Source: Benincasa hispida
Lineage: Eukaryota > Streptophyta > Magnoliopsida > Cucurbitales > Cucurbitaceae
NCBI RefSeq assembly: GCF_009727055.1
Contig: NC_052357.1
Span: 14,359,376 to 14,423,375, forward strand
Direction: 5' to 3'
Length of the DNA: 64,000 nt
Part shown: positions 43,060 through 54,731 of the stretch, one piece after another
How positions within the stretch are numbered: the first letter of the stretch is position 1
Layout: every line of letters begins with the position of its first letter
The notes under the pieces: model-generated
Seen by the model: only the letters and a program-made list of their open reading frames with translations
What the model was told of the DNA's origin: nothing
The model's database searches: none
Program-made: the position numbers and the translations under genes

Positions 43060-45115
43060 ACCGTGTTTATTGGGAATGTGCATAAATGGTATATTCAAGG
43101 CAAAATTCTTGTAGTGAATGTGTTGGATCTAGAGTTCCTCAAGAAAAAGCATAAAGAGGTTTTGTTGCACCTGCAAAACAAGAAAACTCAATAGTTGAAT
43201 AAATGAGAGAATCTTTCTTTTCAAGTTCTTGAAGAAGGGAAGCTTGGTTACCTAGATATGAGCTACGAAGACGATGAAAAATTTTCGACAGCATACGATG
43301 CCACAACAAAATAAAAAATTTACCTTGAACCTGTTCAAAGAAACACATGCCCAATAATATTCCACAACCACTTGTTCTCAATAGAATTATCAGAATGCCC
43401 AAAAAAAGAATATTCAAGAACACATACATCAATAAACAAATTTAGCTCGCGATGTACTTCAAATCCAAAAAGTTGTCACAAAAACAACAATGATTTACAA
43501 AAATTCTCCTTGTAGGTGTCTACAGACATTCAAACATAAACAACAATGATTTACAAAAACTCAGATCTGATTAATCACTTGACTTCAAATCTCAAAAGTT
43601 GTCACATGGGCATTCGATCTTATACCTCCAAATTCATGGACTCAGTTCCTATCGATGAAAAGAAAAGCCAAAAAACAAAAACTCAGCAAAGTTCAAAATT
43701 CCATCAATCCAAACAAATATCAAAATAAACCACAAAATCTATAGAAAGAAGTGATTTCAAAAGCCAACAAACGCAAGTAGTTGGCATAAGAAATGAGAAC
43801 TCTTAACAACCATCTATCAAATAAGAAACGAGAACTCTAAAGATTAATTTCGAGGTATATTTCGAGACTCGTGTCCTACACTACCCTACGTGAAGAATGT
43901 CTGAAGAAACCTACAAGGAGAGTTTTAAAGTACTAAACTAGAACAAAAATCTTGAAGTAAACAATCCCAAATACCTATTTTGCCTCTTTCTTCTTCCACT
44001 TATTCAATGTGTCCACTATAGAAACATACCCATTTTTCCTCTTTCTTGATGTCTTTTCTCTACAATCAAACGATATAGAAACTAAAAAAAATCCACAAGC
44101 AAGTTTTAGGGATAGAAAACAAGAATAAATAGACACTCCAATTGAACTCTACCAACTAAGGGATTGCACAACTACACTTGTTACTGTTGGCCTACCTACA
44201 ATCATTTGGCTACTTGAGCCAAGAAAAAGAACATTATTCAATATCAACCAGAAAAGATAAATCCATAAAAGAATACTCATTAAAGCTTGCTCAAGATGAA
44301 AGACATAGAAGAACTATAGTCAATAACAATACAGAAACTCACACAGATAATAAAAAACAAGTAGGCAAGGTATTAACAGCAAACATGAAAAAATCAGCAA
44401 AACAATATTCAATTGTGACAAGACCAAAGGACAATAGAAACTAACAATAAGAACTTGAATAGAAGCTACCAAATGATGATATATTTTACGTTTTCTTTCG
44501 TTAGTCTGAAGCAATTGTTCTTACTAAATAAAATACATCACTATACATTTTAGCCTCATCTATGACAAGCTAAAAAATGCAACTTCTCATATTGTAAAAC
44601 AATTGCTTTTTAGGAGCTCTACTATATTTTGTCACACTATCATAAAAAATAAAGCTCTTATATTTATTCATCTAAAAACTTCTTTACAGCCCATCAAATT
44701 AATGTTTAAGTTGAATTAGGAATGGAAGTTTGAAGAGTGTGTGTAATACTAGAAATTTTAAAGGGGGAAAATGGAAATACATTTCTCAAAGCAAGGGAAG
44801 AGAGGGTATGGTTTTCCGTTGATGGTGTGAGCGTCGGAGGCTTAGGATGGAAGTCCCAATTTGTTGGCTTGATTAACTAAGGTTTCAACATCTGAGTTCC
44901 ACCATTCTCCTGTTTTTACAGATTTGTGGGTTACATCAATTGTGTATGTCAAATATCAGGAGTAAATAAAAGCAACTGTCACAAAAATCTTTGATCTCAT
45001 TTGTTAGAGCTCTATTTTCAAAAGTTAAAAGGTATCTATTAAATTTTTTTTTCTTTCCGGGGATTTATTTTCAGTCAAATTTTAAAACTGAGAAGTAGAG
45101 TATTGAAAATTACGG
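43060..45115. other. CACTA interior, right part
   Basis: AT-rich, no recognised domain. A CACTA terminus (AAAATTCTTGTAGTG) occurs at 43102-43116, 43 bp after the second adapter. Small open frames here match no family that I recognise. Confidence 0.4.
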
Positions 45116-45253
45116 GGATATTTGGCCAAGAACAATGTTAGTTTTAAACCGACATTAAAGATCCGCTTTTTTAGAAAAAAAAAAAACAAAACTAACATTA
45201 TACATCTGATTTCACTTTTTCAACTGACATTAAAGTCCAAAATTCTTGTAGTG

Positions 45254-47100
45254 AAATTTCATCGTAAGGACTTGAGATTTGATTCAAATCAAATGGATGC
45301 GTGTTTTGATAAAGCAGAATGAAAAAGGAGTAATGATAGGACTTTGATTTTAATATTCAAGATGAAACTTCCTCTAATTTTTCATATCCAGGTCAAATGA
45401 TAAAAAAAAATTAAAAACAACCATTTACATAACCCTAAAATTTCATATACTAAAGTATATGTATATTACCTAACTAATTATAAAATTTGTGAGTACGTAC
45501 ATACATGGCCAAAATATTTGTACGTACCTACAACATAATGTAAGTATATATGTATGTACATATTTGGTAAAAAAAAAATGTACATATGTATGTATGACCA
45601 AAATTTTAAAATAAAAACAAGTTTATTTTCTTAAAAACATTGATTCAAATATGACATTGATTTTGAAAACATTTTATAAAAGTACATAAGAAATCATTAG
45701 CAAGAATATTTCACAAATATTAACAATTTAATCCAGTCTTTCAAGCTTGATCTTCTTCGAAGACATCAAGAGATTGATCTTCATCATAAGCACTTGGAAT
45801 TTGATTCAAATCAAACGGATGAGTGTTTAGATCAAGGAGAATAAGAGAGGAGTAGTGGTACAACTTTGATTTTCATTTTCAAGATGAAACTCTCTCTAAT
45901 TTTCCATATTCAAGTCAAACGATGAAAATAACGAAAAATAATAATTATACGCTAAGAAGCACAGATACAGATACAGATATATGATATGGATACGATACGA
46001 TATGGCGATACGTTGATTTCTAAACAACTAAGATACGGATACGTCAAAGATACGTTTTATATATATATATATATAATGTCTAGTTAATTATTATAAAATA
46101 CTTATTTTAAGTTAGATTAAAATAGATTCAAGAAGAGAGTGAAAACTTGAAAAAAAATCTAGTAACGTCGAGTGATTGTTGAGCAACTAGAGTAGACGGT
46201 AGAAAAAAAGTAGAATATGAAGATTGAAGAATGAAGTTGTGGATGAAGTGGGTGTAAATCAATGATTGAAATAGTGAAAGAAAAGGGAAAAACGAAGATT
46301 TAATTATGTTTCGAGTTTTTTTTAAAAAAAAATTATTATTATATTTTTATCATTTTTAATTTATTTTATTTTGGATTGCTCAATTTAAGTGTACTTTTAT
46401 ATTTGGAAGTGATTTTAAAATGGTTGAAATCACTTTTGTCATTTTCAAAATCACTATGAAACATGTTTAATTCTTCAAAATTAATTTTGATGATATGAAA
46501 ATTACATTCAAAAGTGTAAAATTGAAAACTAAATTAATTTAAGTAATTAAAAGTATGTTTTTAAGTGATTTTTAAAAATGAAAACAGTGATTTTTTATGA
46601 TTTTAAAATCTCTCCTAAACATGCACTAAAATAAAATGGATTGTGAGTTGGGTTTTTTAAGTGGTTAGGCTTAAATTTGAAAGAAAAAAAATGATTCCCA
46701 TATCTCCTTTACGTATCACGTATCTGGAAGCAGATACGCGTATCTGAAAATTAAAAATAAAAAAATCAGATACTTCAAATCACGTATTAGACACGTATCT
46801 ACCACATATCTGAACGTATCCGTATCTGATACTGATTCTCTGCACAATTAAAAATATCTGTGCTTCCTAGATTATACGTAACCCTAAAATTTCATATATA
46901 AAGTAAATGTATATAACATAAACAGTTATAAAATTTTGGTCAACAAAATGTATATGTTTATTATATATATACTATACGTACGACTAAAATTAATGTTAAA
47001 TAAAAATAATTTTTTTTTTTTTTTTACTTTTGTAAATGAGGAAAACTGTAATGGGCTAATTTGGCTTGAATTTAGTGAATTATATGTGAACATGTCTCTT
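45254..47100. repeat. Tandem segmental duplication (about 0.54 kb units), second unit split by a hAT-like element
   Basis: GGAATTTGATTCAAATCAAA, CTTTGATTTT, CAAGATGAAACT and AACCCTAAAATTTCATAT occur in the same order at 45268-45445 and 45802-46898. In the second unit a 919-bp element sits just before AACCCTAAAATTTCATAT. Similarity fades toward the right. Confidence 0.6.
45952..46870 (+). mobile_element. hAT-like non-autonomous element, GATACG-rich (copy 2)
   Basis: Its ends are CTAAGAAGCACAGATAC and GTGCTTCCTAG (reverse complement CTAGGAAGCAC), flanked by a perfect 8-bp ATTATACG (45944-45951 and 46871-46878). GATACG and CGTATC iterations crowd both ends. Copy 1 (26534-27286) is its inverted relative. 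No transposase. Confidence 0.85.
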
Positions 47101-47152
47101 GCATGAAATCAATAGAATTGTCTTCTTTTTTATTTTTCATTTCTTATATGTT

Positions 47153-47165
<13 letters not shown>

Positions 47166-47184
<19 letters not shown>

Positions 47185-47190
47185 TTTTTT
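47166..47190. repeat. Poly-T run
   Basis: About 25 T in a row following interrupted T runs from 47152. It could be a reversed retroposon tail, but no element body was identified beside it. Confidence 0.6.
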
Positions 47191-47492
47191 GTCGAATTTA
47201 TTGAGTTTTGGCAATGAACCATATTGTACATTGATCAAATTGATTTATAAAAATCTTAGATAGTGTGTAAAAGTTCCAATATATTTATTAACACCAATAA
47301 TTCAATTTGGTGAGGCACAATTCCTCACAAGATGATTTCATAAACTTTTTCATCAAAAAGATTATTACAATTTTGGATTTTGAACACACAATTAACCACC
47401 TACAGTTTTACAATACTTGAACTCAATAACAACAAGAATTTATAAATTTGAATTGGAATAATAATTGTTTAAGTGTGCTTATAAGTAATTGA

Positions 47493-48052
47493 TAGGGGTG
47501 TTTAAAAAATCCGATGACCTGAAAAAACCGTGCAGTTTGGGTTGGGTTTAGGTTCAAATAAATGAAAATTTTATGGGTTGGGTTAGTTCATGGATTCACC
47601 TAATATAACCCGAACCAACCCGAATTTATTATTAACTTTAAAATATATATTTTTTATTACTTATAACACAATTATTTAAACATATATTGATTTTAGTTTT
47701 ATTTAATTCCAATATTTTTTGAATAATTTATTTTTCAACAATAGTTTCTTTGCATTTTAGATAAAAAAAAATTTCACCATATAAATTGAAATTGAGTTTT
47801 TAATCTTAATTTAATATATGAAAACGATTAAATTATATTTTTACAATTTACGTTTTGTTTCTTTTTAGAACAAAATTTTAAATAAATGACCCGATTAACC
47901 CGAACTAACCCAACCCAAATATTTCATGGATGGGTTGGGTTGGGTTTACTTTTTAATAAACGTCATTTGGGTTGAAAAAATTTACAATGAATAATTGGAT
48001 TGGGTTTAACAAGTTGTTCAACCTAACTCAATCCAATCCATGAACAACCCTA
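47493..48052. mobile_element. hAT MITE with GGGTTGGGTT blocks, perfect 8-bp target duplication
   Basis: It starts TAGGGGTGTTTAAAAAAT and ends ATGAACAACCCTA. GTAATTGA flanks both sides (47485-47492 and 48053-48060). Inside, GGGTTGGGTT and AACCCGAACCAACCCG blocks are inverted relative to each other. A diverged relative lies at 60780-61345. No coding capacity. Confidence 0.88.
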
Positions 48053-48060
48053 GTAATTGA

Positions 48061-48600
48061 CCTATATTCTGCCATTCCTAATTCACATTTATTAAAAAGG
48101 AAAAAAGGAAGGTCTTTTGTTTAACTTAATTGTCAAGTTATATTTTGAAATCCATTTGGTTGTATTACATCGAAAATTTAAGTATTATTTTCGTTCGTTA
48201 GTTGTGCTATTTGGTATTATTTTAATTTATAATGAATAATACTCATAAAAAAATTTATATTAGAGATTTAGAATATATATACCCAATTGAAATGGTTAAA
48301 TTTTTTATAAACGAGATTTGGAATATATATTTCCAGAAGGGATGTTATTTAAAAGAAATAAAATAAAAATCCCTTTAAGTTTTGAATAGAATAAATTTGT
48401 TTTCTAACAAAACTCAAGAATAAGAAGAAAATTGTTGTCTTAAAACTCTCTTTGAATTTAATTATTTAAATTTGTTTGGATTAAGTGTCTTGTAAATGAG
48501 AAAAGGGGTTTCGACGTAAAAGACCTTAAAATAGGGGGTTTATATTACATTATCCATAGATATTCCTCCTGTTCACGTCTATCAATATTTTTCTTAAAAA
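48061..48600. other. AT-rich intergenic, nothing recognised
   Basis: No gene, tRNA or transposon signature was seen. A TTTATATTAGAGATTTAGAATATATA block is repeated in diverged form about 60 bp later. Confidence 0.4.
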
Positions 48601-49165
48601 AAGAAAAATCATTGACTCCCCACTTCCCCTTTCTCCTTCCTCCTTTTTTTTCTCCTTCCTCCTTCATCTCTTTTCTCCTTTCCATTGGATATGGCCGACC
48701 GTCGCCGCCATCGATCACCAGTCCGCCATTTGCCACCACCATTCGGTCGACCACCGTTGCCACCATTCGCCTATTGTATTCGATCGTCGACTTCCACACA
48801 CCACCGGTCGTCTTTCCATCATCTATGGTCTCTCTCTCATCTTTCTATCACTACCTCCCTTCCTCTGTCCACCTTGCCACCGTCAACAACGCGCCTGCCA
48901 AGATCCATCCGCCACCTCTCTCTTTTTGGGCCACTAACCAGTTGTCGTCACATTCTTCCTCAAATCCAGCACGTGGAGCAAATCTTTCGACGCAGGGCAA
49001 GTAGATCCGACACATCTTTCGGCGTGGCGAGCAAATCTAGCACGAGGCATTTTTTCCAATGTCGAGCTAGGAGATATGACGTAGGGTGATTTTTCCAGCA
49101 TGGGGTTATTTTTCCGGCGTGGGGGTGAGCAGTTCCAACACGGGATCAACGTTTGCATGGGGTTT
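48601..49165 (+). other. GC-richer segment with overlapping Ser/Pro/Arg-rich open frames
   Basis: Two overlapping plus-strand frames (48612-49004, 130 codons, and 48685-49089, 134 codons) and a minus-strand one cover this block. All are rich in S, P, R or H and match no domain that I recognise. The second half repeats TTTTTCC...GGCGTGG and GAGCAAATCT motifs, typical of non-coding repeat interiors. It is more likely a captured or transposon-internal segment than a gene, but a degraded exon cannot be excluded. Confidence 0.35.
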
Positions 49166-49920
49166 TAGATGATGACGGTCGACAGTGATATTTAGGGTGT
49201 TTTTTTATATATACTATGATATAGATTGTCATATGGGGGTTTTTTTATATGATATACTATTGTATGGTGATTTTTCGTTTTCGATATATAGGATGGTTTT
49301 ATATATATATATATTCTTCGATATATAAGGTGATTTTCTAATATATACTATGATATATAGTGTAGTTTTTTTTATATAAGTATGCTTTATATATATTTGT
49401 TTCCAATCTTACTAGTATATTTTATATGTTGGTTATAATATTTGCAAACTTCTAAAGCAAATGTTCTAACGTATATCTAAAATTAACCATGAATCTAAAC
49501 TATAGTATATATATATATCATCTTACTAGTATATTTCATATACTGGCTTGAATATTTGAAATTATCTAAAATAATGTTCCAAGGTATAGAGACATACATA
49601 TCAAAGCAACGGAATATCGATACTTAATTAATTGTGCATATATATCATAATACTTGGGATATATACATCAAATAAACAATGAAATATATTGACATACATA
49701 TCAAAACATATTTGAGTCCTAAGTTATATTTAAAAATAATCATGAACATTTGAGTAGATATCAAATATATTTACCAGTATATTTCATATACTTTTTAGAA
49801 TGTTTCCAAATAAACAATGGAATATATTTCATGCACAAGTAAACAAACAATGGAATATTTCACATAATATAAAAAATGAACTTGAAAAACAAAATAGTGA
49901 TTTATGTCGAGAATTGAACC
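49166..49920. other. Low-complexity AT-rich DNA with TATATTTCATATACT repeats
   Basis: Imperfect repeats of ATATACTATGATATAG and of CTAGTATATTTCATATACTG with GAATATTTGAAA recur at about 49410, 49530 and 49780. A further copy lies beyond composite C near 51985, so copy C landed inside this repeat domain. Confidence 0.5.
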
Positions 49921-51965
49921 AAGGATATTTGTAATACTAATAGAATAAGAGAAAAAATCTAAAAATATATTACATGTTTAAAATATTTGCAAATATGAAT
50001 GAATTGACTAGTCAATCTTTGAATTTTTTTTAATTTTCAATTTAGCCCTCCCTTGTCTTATTTTGTTGTACACTTTTTTTAGTCTTTTTATTTTCATTCT
50101 TTTCTTTGATTTTTGCTTCTTTCCTCCTTTTTTTCATTTTATTTTCTTTCTCAATTTTTGCTTCTTCTCCTTTTTTTTTTTTATTTTCTTTCTTCAGTTT
50201 TTGCTTATTCCTTTTTTTATTTTTATTTTCTTCCATTTCTCCGATTTTTACTTCTTCCCTTATCTTTTTTAATTATTTTCTTTTCTTTTCTTTCTTGCTT
50301 CTTCCCTTTTTTTTTCTTTTTTTAATTTTTCTTTCATTTGTCCGGTTTTTGCTTCTTTTTTTTCTATTTAATTTTCTTTCCTTTTTTTTCAGTTTTTGCT
50401 TCTTCTCTTTCTCTTATTTTTAAAATTTTCCTTTCCTTTATTTGAATTTTTTCTTCTTCCCCTCTTTTTTCACAAAAATTATGAGGTTGAGTTTCATACA
50501 CAGGATTTGAAAGTACTCAATTCATAAGTGACTTAACACCAGCATGTCAATCATCAAGTTTGATTATTATAACAAATAATAAATATAAATAGCAAATGAA
50601 AGTCTATCAGTGATAGCCACTAATATTTTCTATCATTGATAGCTTAATCTTCAATTATATTTTCGTAGTTAATAGCCAGTTATAGAAATTTATCATTGAT
50701 AGCCAACTTAGTGAATTTAATTAATAAAGTTGAATCTCGAACTAAAATGTAAGTGGAATGCCTAGAAGTTATCATGATAGCATGTTACCAATTATAGAAG
50801 CTAATACTAATAACATGTTATCGATGATAGAAGCTATCTGATAGCACGTTATCAGTGATAGAAGCTACCTCTGATAGCACGTTATTGGTGATAGAGAACT
50901 ATCACTGAGAGCATGATATCAGTGAGATCATTGATAGCATCTTATTAGTGATGTTATCAGTGAAAGAAGTTATCACTAATAACCACAATATGAGTGATGT
51001 TAGTGATATCAGTGATAAAATTTAGGTGATATCTATATATCGAGTTTCTTTCAAAGGTGATAACCAATTAGAGAAGTCTATCATTGATAGCCTTAAGTGT
51101 TAATATTTTAGAGTTGATTCTAATTGATGAAAGTTTATCAGTGATAACGACTGATAGTTGCTATCAGTGATAGCCATGATAAAAGATTATTAGTAATAAC
51201 TACTATGGTAATCAAAGTTGTTGGTCTTCTTTCGAAGTTGATCACTATTTATAAATCTATCATTGATAGCCACTGATAGCCTTAAGTAGTAATATTTCAA
51301 CGTTGAATGATAGCTGTTATAAATCTATCATTGATAGTTATAAAGATTATTAGTAATAACTACTATGGTAATCAAAGTTGTTGGTCTTCTTTCGAAGTTG
51401 ATCACTATTTATAAATCTATCATTGATAGCCACTGATAGCCTTAAGTAGTAATATTTCAACGTTGAATGATAGCTGTTATAAATCTATCATTGATAGTTA
51501 TAAAGATTATTAGTAATAACTACTATGGTAATCAAAGTTGTTGGTCTTCTTTCGAAGTTGATCACTATTTATAAATCTATCATTCATAGCCACTGATAGC
51601 ATTAAGTAGTAATATTTCAATGTTGATTCCAATTGATGAAAGTGAATCAATGATAGCTACTAATAATTGATATCAAATTAAAAGCTAATATTTCAAGATT
51701 ATATTAATTTTTCGCAAATTGAAAGCTATCGCCGATAGCAACTTTCATCGATAGCAATTGATAGAAGCTATCAACGATAGCAACTGATAACAGCTATCAG
51801 TGATAGCTTTTAATTTGAGAAAACTGGGAAGAAGCGAATAAAATGGTGGTTAGGCATGGGCTTTTTAGTCTTTTACCATTTCTTGATCTATATATGCAAT
51901 TATTTTATCTTTGTATTACATACTCTATTATTTTGGGCTTGAATTTTATTTATGCAATTAGCCCT
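49921..51965 (+). mobile_element. Composite element, copy C
   Basis: It starts AAGGATATTTGTAATACTAA and ends TTTATGCAATTAGCCCT. The order is as in copies A and B: head, polypyrimidine tract (about 50030-50470), ATGAGGTTGAGTTTCATAC marker, GATAG palindromes (about 50600-51810), tail with GGGAAGAAGCGAATAAAATG. It is closest to copy B; the marker and tail are almost identical. The flanks show no clean target duplication. A 160-bp segment is triplicated inside the array. Confidence 0.82.
51185..51640. repeat. 160-bp tandem triplication in composite copy C
   Basis: GATTATTAGTAATAACTACT begins at 51185, 51345 and 51505. The first two units appear identical over 160 bp and the third diverges near its end (CATTCATAG instead of CATTGATAG). 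Such identity means either recent slippage or recombination, or an assembly error. Confidence 0.85.
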
Positions 51966-52950
51966 TAAATCAATCTCTAATTTGGTATATTTCATATATT
52001 TGTTAGAATATTTTCAAATACCTAACAAAATGTTATGAGGTATATTTAAATAACCATGAATTCGAAAAAAAAAAGCAATATGTGAAACAACGAAAATAGA
52101 AAATAAAATTTCATTAAATGCGTCTTTTCTCTCCAATTAAATTAAATAAAGGAAAAAATCTCAAATTACTCTCTCCATTTGAAAATGTTAAAAAAAAAAA
52201 TCATATTAAATGCATTTTCTCTCTCCAAAAAAAATGTAATTTATCTCTTCATCATTAAGAAAGTTTCGTAAATAGAGAAATATATATATAAATAAAAAAT
52301 AAAAATAAAAAAATAGAGTAAATTTGTCCAAAAATAATACTAAAAATCTTTCTTGAAAAAATTTAAAGTTAGACAATTTTAAAAAATATCATCCAAAGAT
52401 GATTATTTATATAAAAATCTCACGAGAAAAACTGTAATGGACTCATTTGACTTGAAGCGATGTTAGACCCAAGCCCATGGAGGTTTTTTTTAGAAGTACA
52501 ATTACTGGGTATAATTATAACGAAGGAAAGATTTAAAGGTTTAATAATGTATTCATTGAAGAGATAAAAGGTTAAATTGGTTGAAGAAAATCAATTAAAA
52601 TTTAATTAGAAAGGTCTGGTTTGATAACCATTCTATCTTTTATTTTTTGTTTTTGAAAATTAAAGCTAGATATTAATTCCACCTCTCAATTTTTTCTTTT
52701 GTTATCTACTAATCACGAATGGTTTAAAAAAAACAAGCCAAATTTTGAAAAGTAAAAAAATAGTTTTCAAAAAGTTGTTTTTGAAATTTGAAATTTGTTA
52801 AAAATTCAATACTTAAAAAGTTACAAATAAATGTAGATGATATAGGCTTAATTTTTAAATAAAAAAAATATATAAAATGGTTATCTAACAAGACCAAAAT
52901 AATTCAAATATGTGGACATTTTTTGAAATATAGTAAATTAGACTATCCGG
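51966..52950. other. AT-rich intergenic, no gene
   Basis: It continues the TATATTTCATATATTTG repeat domain broken by copy C, then A-rich low complexity. GAAAAACTGTAATGGACTCA near 52425 recurs in diverged form near 47038. Confidence 0.4.
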
Positions 52951-52956
52951 CTAAAT

Positions 52957-53587
52957 GTTTATGTCAAATCCTGACTTGGGATATGCTATGAGTATGATAA
53001 GTAGGTTTATGTCAAATCCTGGGAAGGAGCATTGGAATGCAGTTAAATGGGTGCTTCGATATTTGAAAGGTAGTGCCAGTATATCATTGTGTTTTAGCAG
53101 GGATTGTGATAAATCAGCACTGTTGGAAAGCTTCACAGATGCAAATTATGCTGCAGACCTTGACAAAAGAAGGTCTCTATTAGGTCACATTTTTCGTTTG
53201 TTTGGTAATGTGGTCAGTTGGAAGGTTGCTCTACAGTCAGTTGTTGCCTTGTCTACTACTGAGTCAAAGTATATTTCAGTGGGTGAAGCTGTGAAAGAGG
53301 CAGTGTGGTTGAAAAGAATAGTTGGTGAGTTGTTGTCACAGGAGTTCATTCCTATCATCCGTTGTGATAGCCAGAGTGCTATTCATCTTGCGAAGAATTC
53401 ATCTCATTACGAACGGTCTAAGCATATCGATGTCAAATTTCATTTTATCAAAGAAATTGTGGCCCAGAAAGATGTTGAACTGGTCAAGGTTCATACAGTT
53501 GAGAATTTGTCAGATATGTTAACTAAGGTTCTTCCAGCCCATAGGTTCAAATACTTATTAGATGGGCTGAATATTAAATCTGGATGA
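52957..53587 (+). pseudogene. Copia-4 RNase H domain, 5'-truncated, otherwise open
   Basis: A 210-codon frame (first ATG at 52955) carries the end of a Copia polyprotein: NPDLGYAMSMISRFMSNPG, WNAVKWVLRYLKG, then RNase H with SFTDANYAADLDKRRS, VVSWK, ALSTTESKYISVGEAVKEAVW, CDSQSAIHLAKN, HYERSKHIDVKFHF and MLTKVLP. The catalytic acidic residues expected in D-A-N-Y, T-E-S-K-Y and D-S-Q-S are present. Everything before this (gag to reverse transcriptase) is absent. The frame ends in a normal stop 40 bp before an LTR. It is much less decayed than the other Copia remnants, so the insertion is younger. The truncation point coincides with a 17-bp direct repeat. It encodes no complete element. Confidence 0.85.
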
Positions 53588-53626
53588 TAGGAAGATTGGA
53601 GAATCAGCTTGACACTTAAATATTCT

Positions 53627-54433
53627 TGTTATGAAAGAGATTTGTAGAAAATAACAAGGTATTTAAATGGGTTTTTATTGGGTTTTTTAGAAATTTAAAG
53701 GCCCAATGGCATTCTTGTAAATAATGAACAATGGCATTTTTGTAATATCCCTTTCTTCTCCAAAAATAGGGCTGAAAATCGCAAAGCTGAAGAGAGGGAG
53801 CCGCCTGGGTGATTTCGGTGCAGCAGCAGCCGTGCTGAAGAACGAGAAGCTGCCTGGGACAAATTGGAATTCGGAGCCGCCTGGGACGAAGATTGGAGGT
53901 TCGGATTTCGTTCGAGCCGTGGGTGGTTCAGCGCTGGTATGCATCCGCGGGGTGCTCGGGTGGTTTCAGTCAGCAGTCGGTTCTAATTTCGTCCGACCGT
54001 GGGTGGTAGTTTTGGTGTGCATACCCAGGCGTGCTCGGGTTGGTTTCAGTCAGCAGCCGATTCTCGCATATTTCAGCTGTTGGTTAGGTCGGTGTCCGCG
54101 GTCTGGTCTGAGAAGTTCGCCGTGGAGGCTGTTTCCGGTCAGAAGCGGAATAGCACATTTATTTGGGCTGTTTTGCAGCGGGTTGTTCTCAGTGGTTTAG
54201 AAGGCAACGTTGTGTGCAGATCTCTCTCGGTATCAGTGAATACTGAAATTAAGATTGGTGAATTTTGTTGATTATCTGTAATTTGTAAAATTCCTTTATT
54301 GCTCATTAATAATTAATTTCAAGCTGGTTCTTCAAAGTGGATGTAGACCAAACTGGTCGAACCAGTATACATCTTGGTGTTGATTGTTTACGTCCTGTTT
54401 GGCCATTTAAGTTAGGTTCAGAAACTCTCAACA
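53627..54433 (+). repeat. Copia-4 LTR (about 807 bp)
   Basis: It starts TGTTATGAAAGAGATTTG and ends CTCTCAACA, a TG...CA structure. GTGGATGTAGACC followed by GTCGAACCAG near its end is typical of U5 regions of such elements. Inside, an 80-bp unit with GCTCGGGTGGTTTCAGTCAG occurs twice in tandem (about 53904-54064). A 158-codon frame (53724-54200) over it is not considered a gene. Confidence 0.65.
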
Positions 54434-54434
54434 A

Positions 54435-54731
54435 GTGGTTCAGAGTCATGCTCTGAATTAACCATGCCATTGTTAAGAATCCTCGTACCTGACAACAAGA
54501 TGGTAGCCATGCTCGTAGAATCCTCGGTGCCGAACAAAGATGGAGCCTTAGAAGTAGTCATGGTGGGATCCGTGGTTGAACTCTATTGGATAGGCAGTAT
54601 GCTCGGGTGAAAAAGGAGTTAGCTTAGATATGAGTTAGACGGATGGATGACTGTTTGAGAGGAGGCTCGGTGGTCCTTTGTTCGAGGGGAGGATTGTTGG
54701 GAATGCGTGGTCCTTTGTTCGAGGGGAGGAT
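54435..54731 (+). mobile_element. Short internal region between two LTRs (primer site to polypurine tract)
   Basis: AGTGGTTCAGAGTC right after the LTR end resembles the TGGTATCAGAGC primer site. About 290 bp later GAGGGGAGGA acts as a polypurine tract before TGTTGGGAATGTGACC, the start of another LTR type. There is no coding sequence, as in small TRIM-type elements or a recombined deletion product. Confidence 0.45.

Larger units (their letters stand above)
38694..45253. mobile_element. CACTA-type (En/Spm) non-autonomous element
   Basis: The left end CATTATAAGAATTCTGGGC and the reverse complement of the right end, CACTACAAGAATTTTGGAC, agree except at four positions. Both carry subterminal TTTAATGTCGGT/ACCGACATTAAAG repeats, the signature layout of CACTA elements. 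No transposase domain was recognised between them. Insertions inside are a solo LTR and a corrupted assembly patch. The flanking triplets (GCA and AAA) do not match, and the Copia-3 sequence does not resume on the right. The two ends could therefore belong to different copies, or flanking DNA was deleted. Confidence 0.6.

Noticed and set aside
42982..43194. 70-codon open frame containing [11 protein letters not shown]
   Set aside because: It crosses a Nextera junction adapter; the peptide is the adapter translated.
47520..47960. Interstitial telomere sequence suggested by GGGTTGGGTT blocks
   Set aside because: The blocks are not TTTAGGG tandem arrays and belong to a MITE with a clean 8-bp duplication.
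48612..49089. Two overlapping 130-134 codon Ser/Pro/Arg-rich frames as possible genes
   Set aside because: Same-strand overlap in different frames, no domain, and repeat-like flanking words; kept only as an unassigned GC-rich segment.
53724..54200. 158-codon open frame
   Set aside because: It sits wholly within the Copia-4 LTR and covers an 80-bp tandem repeat.
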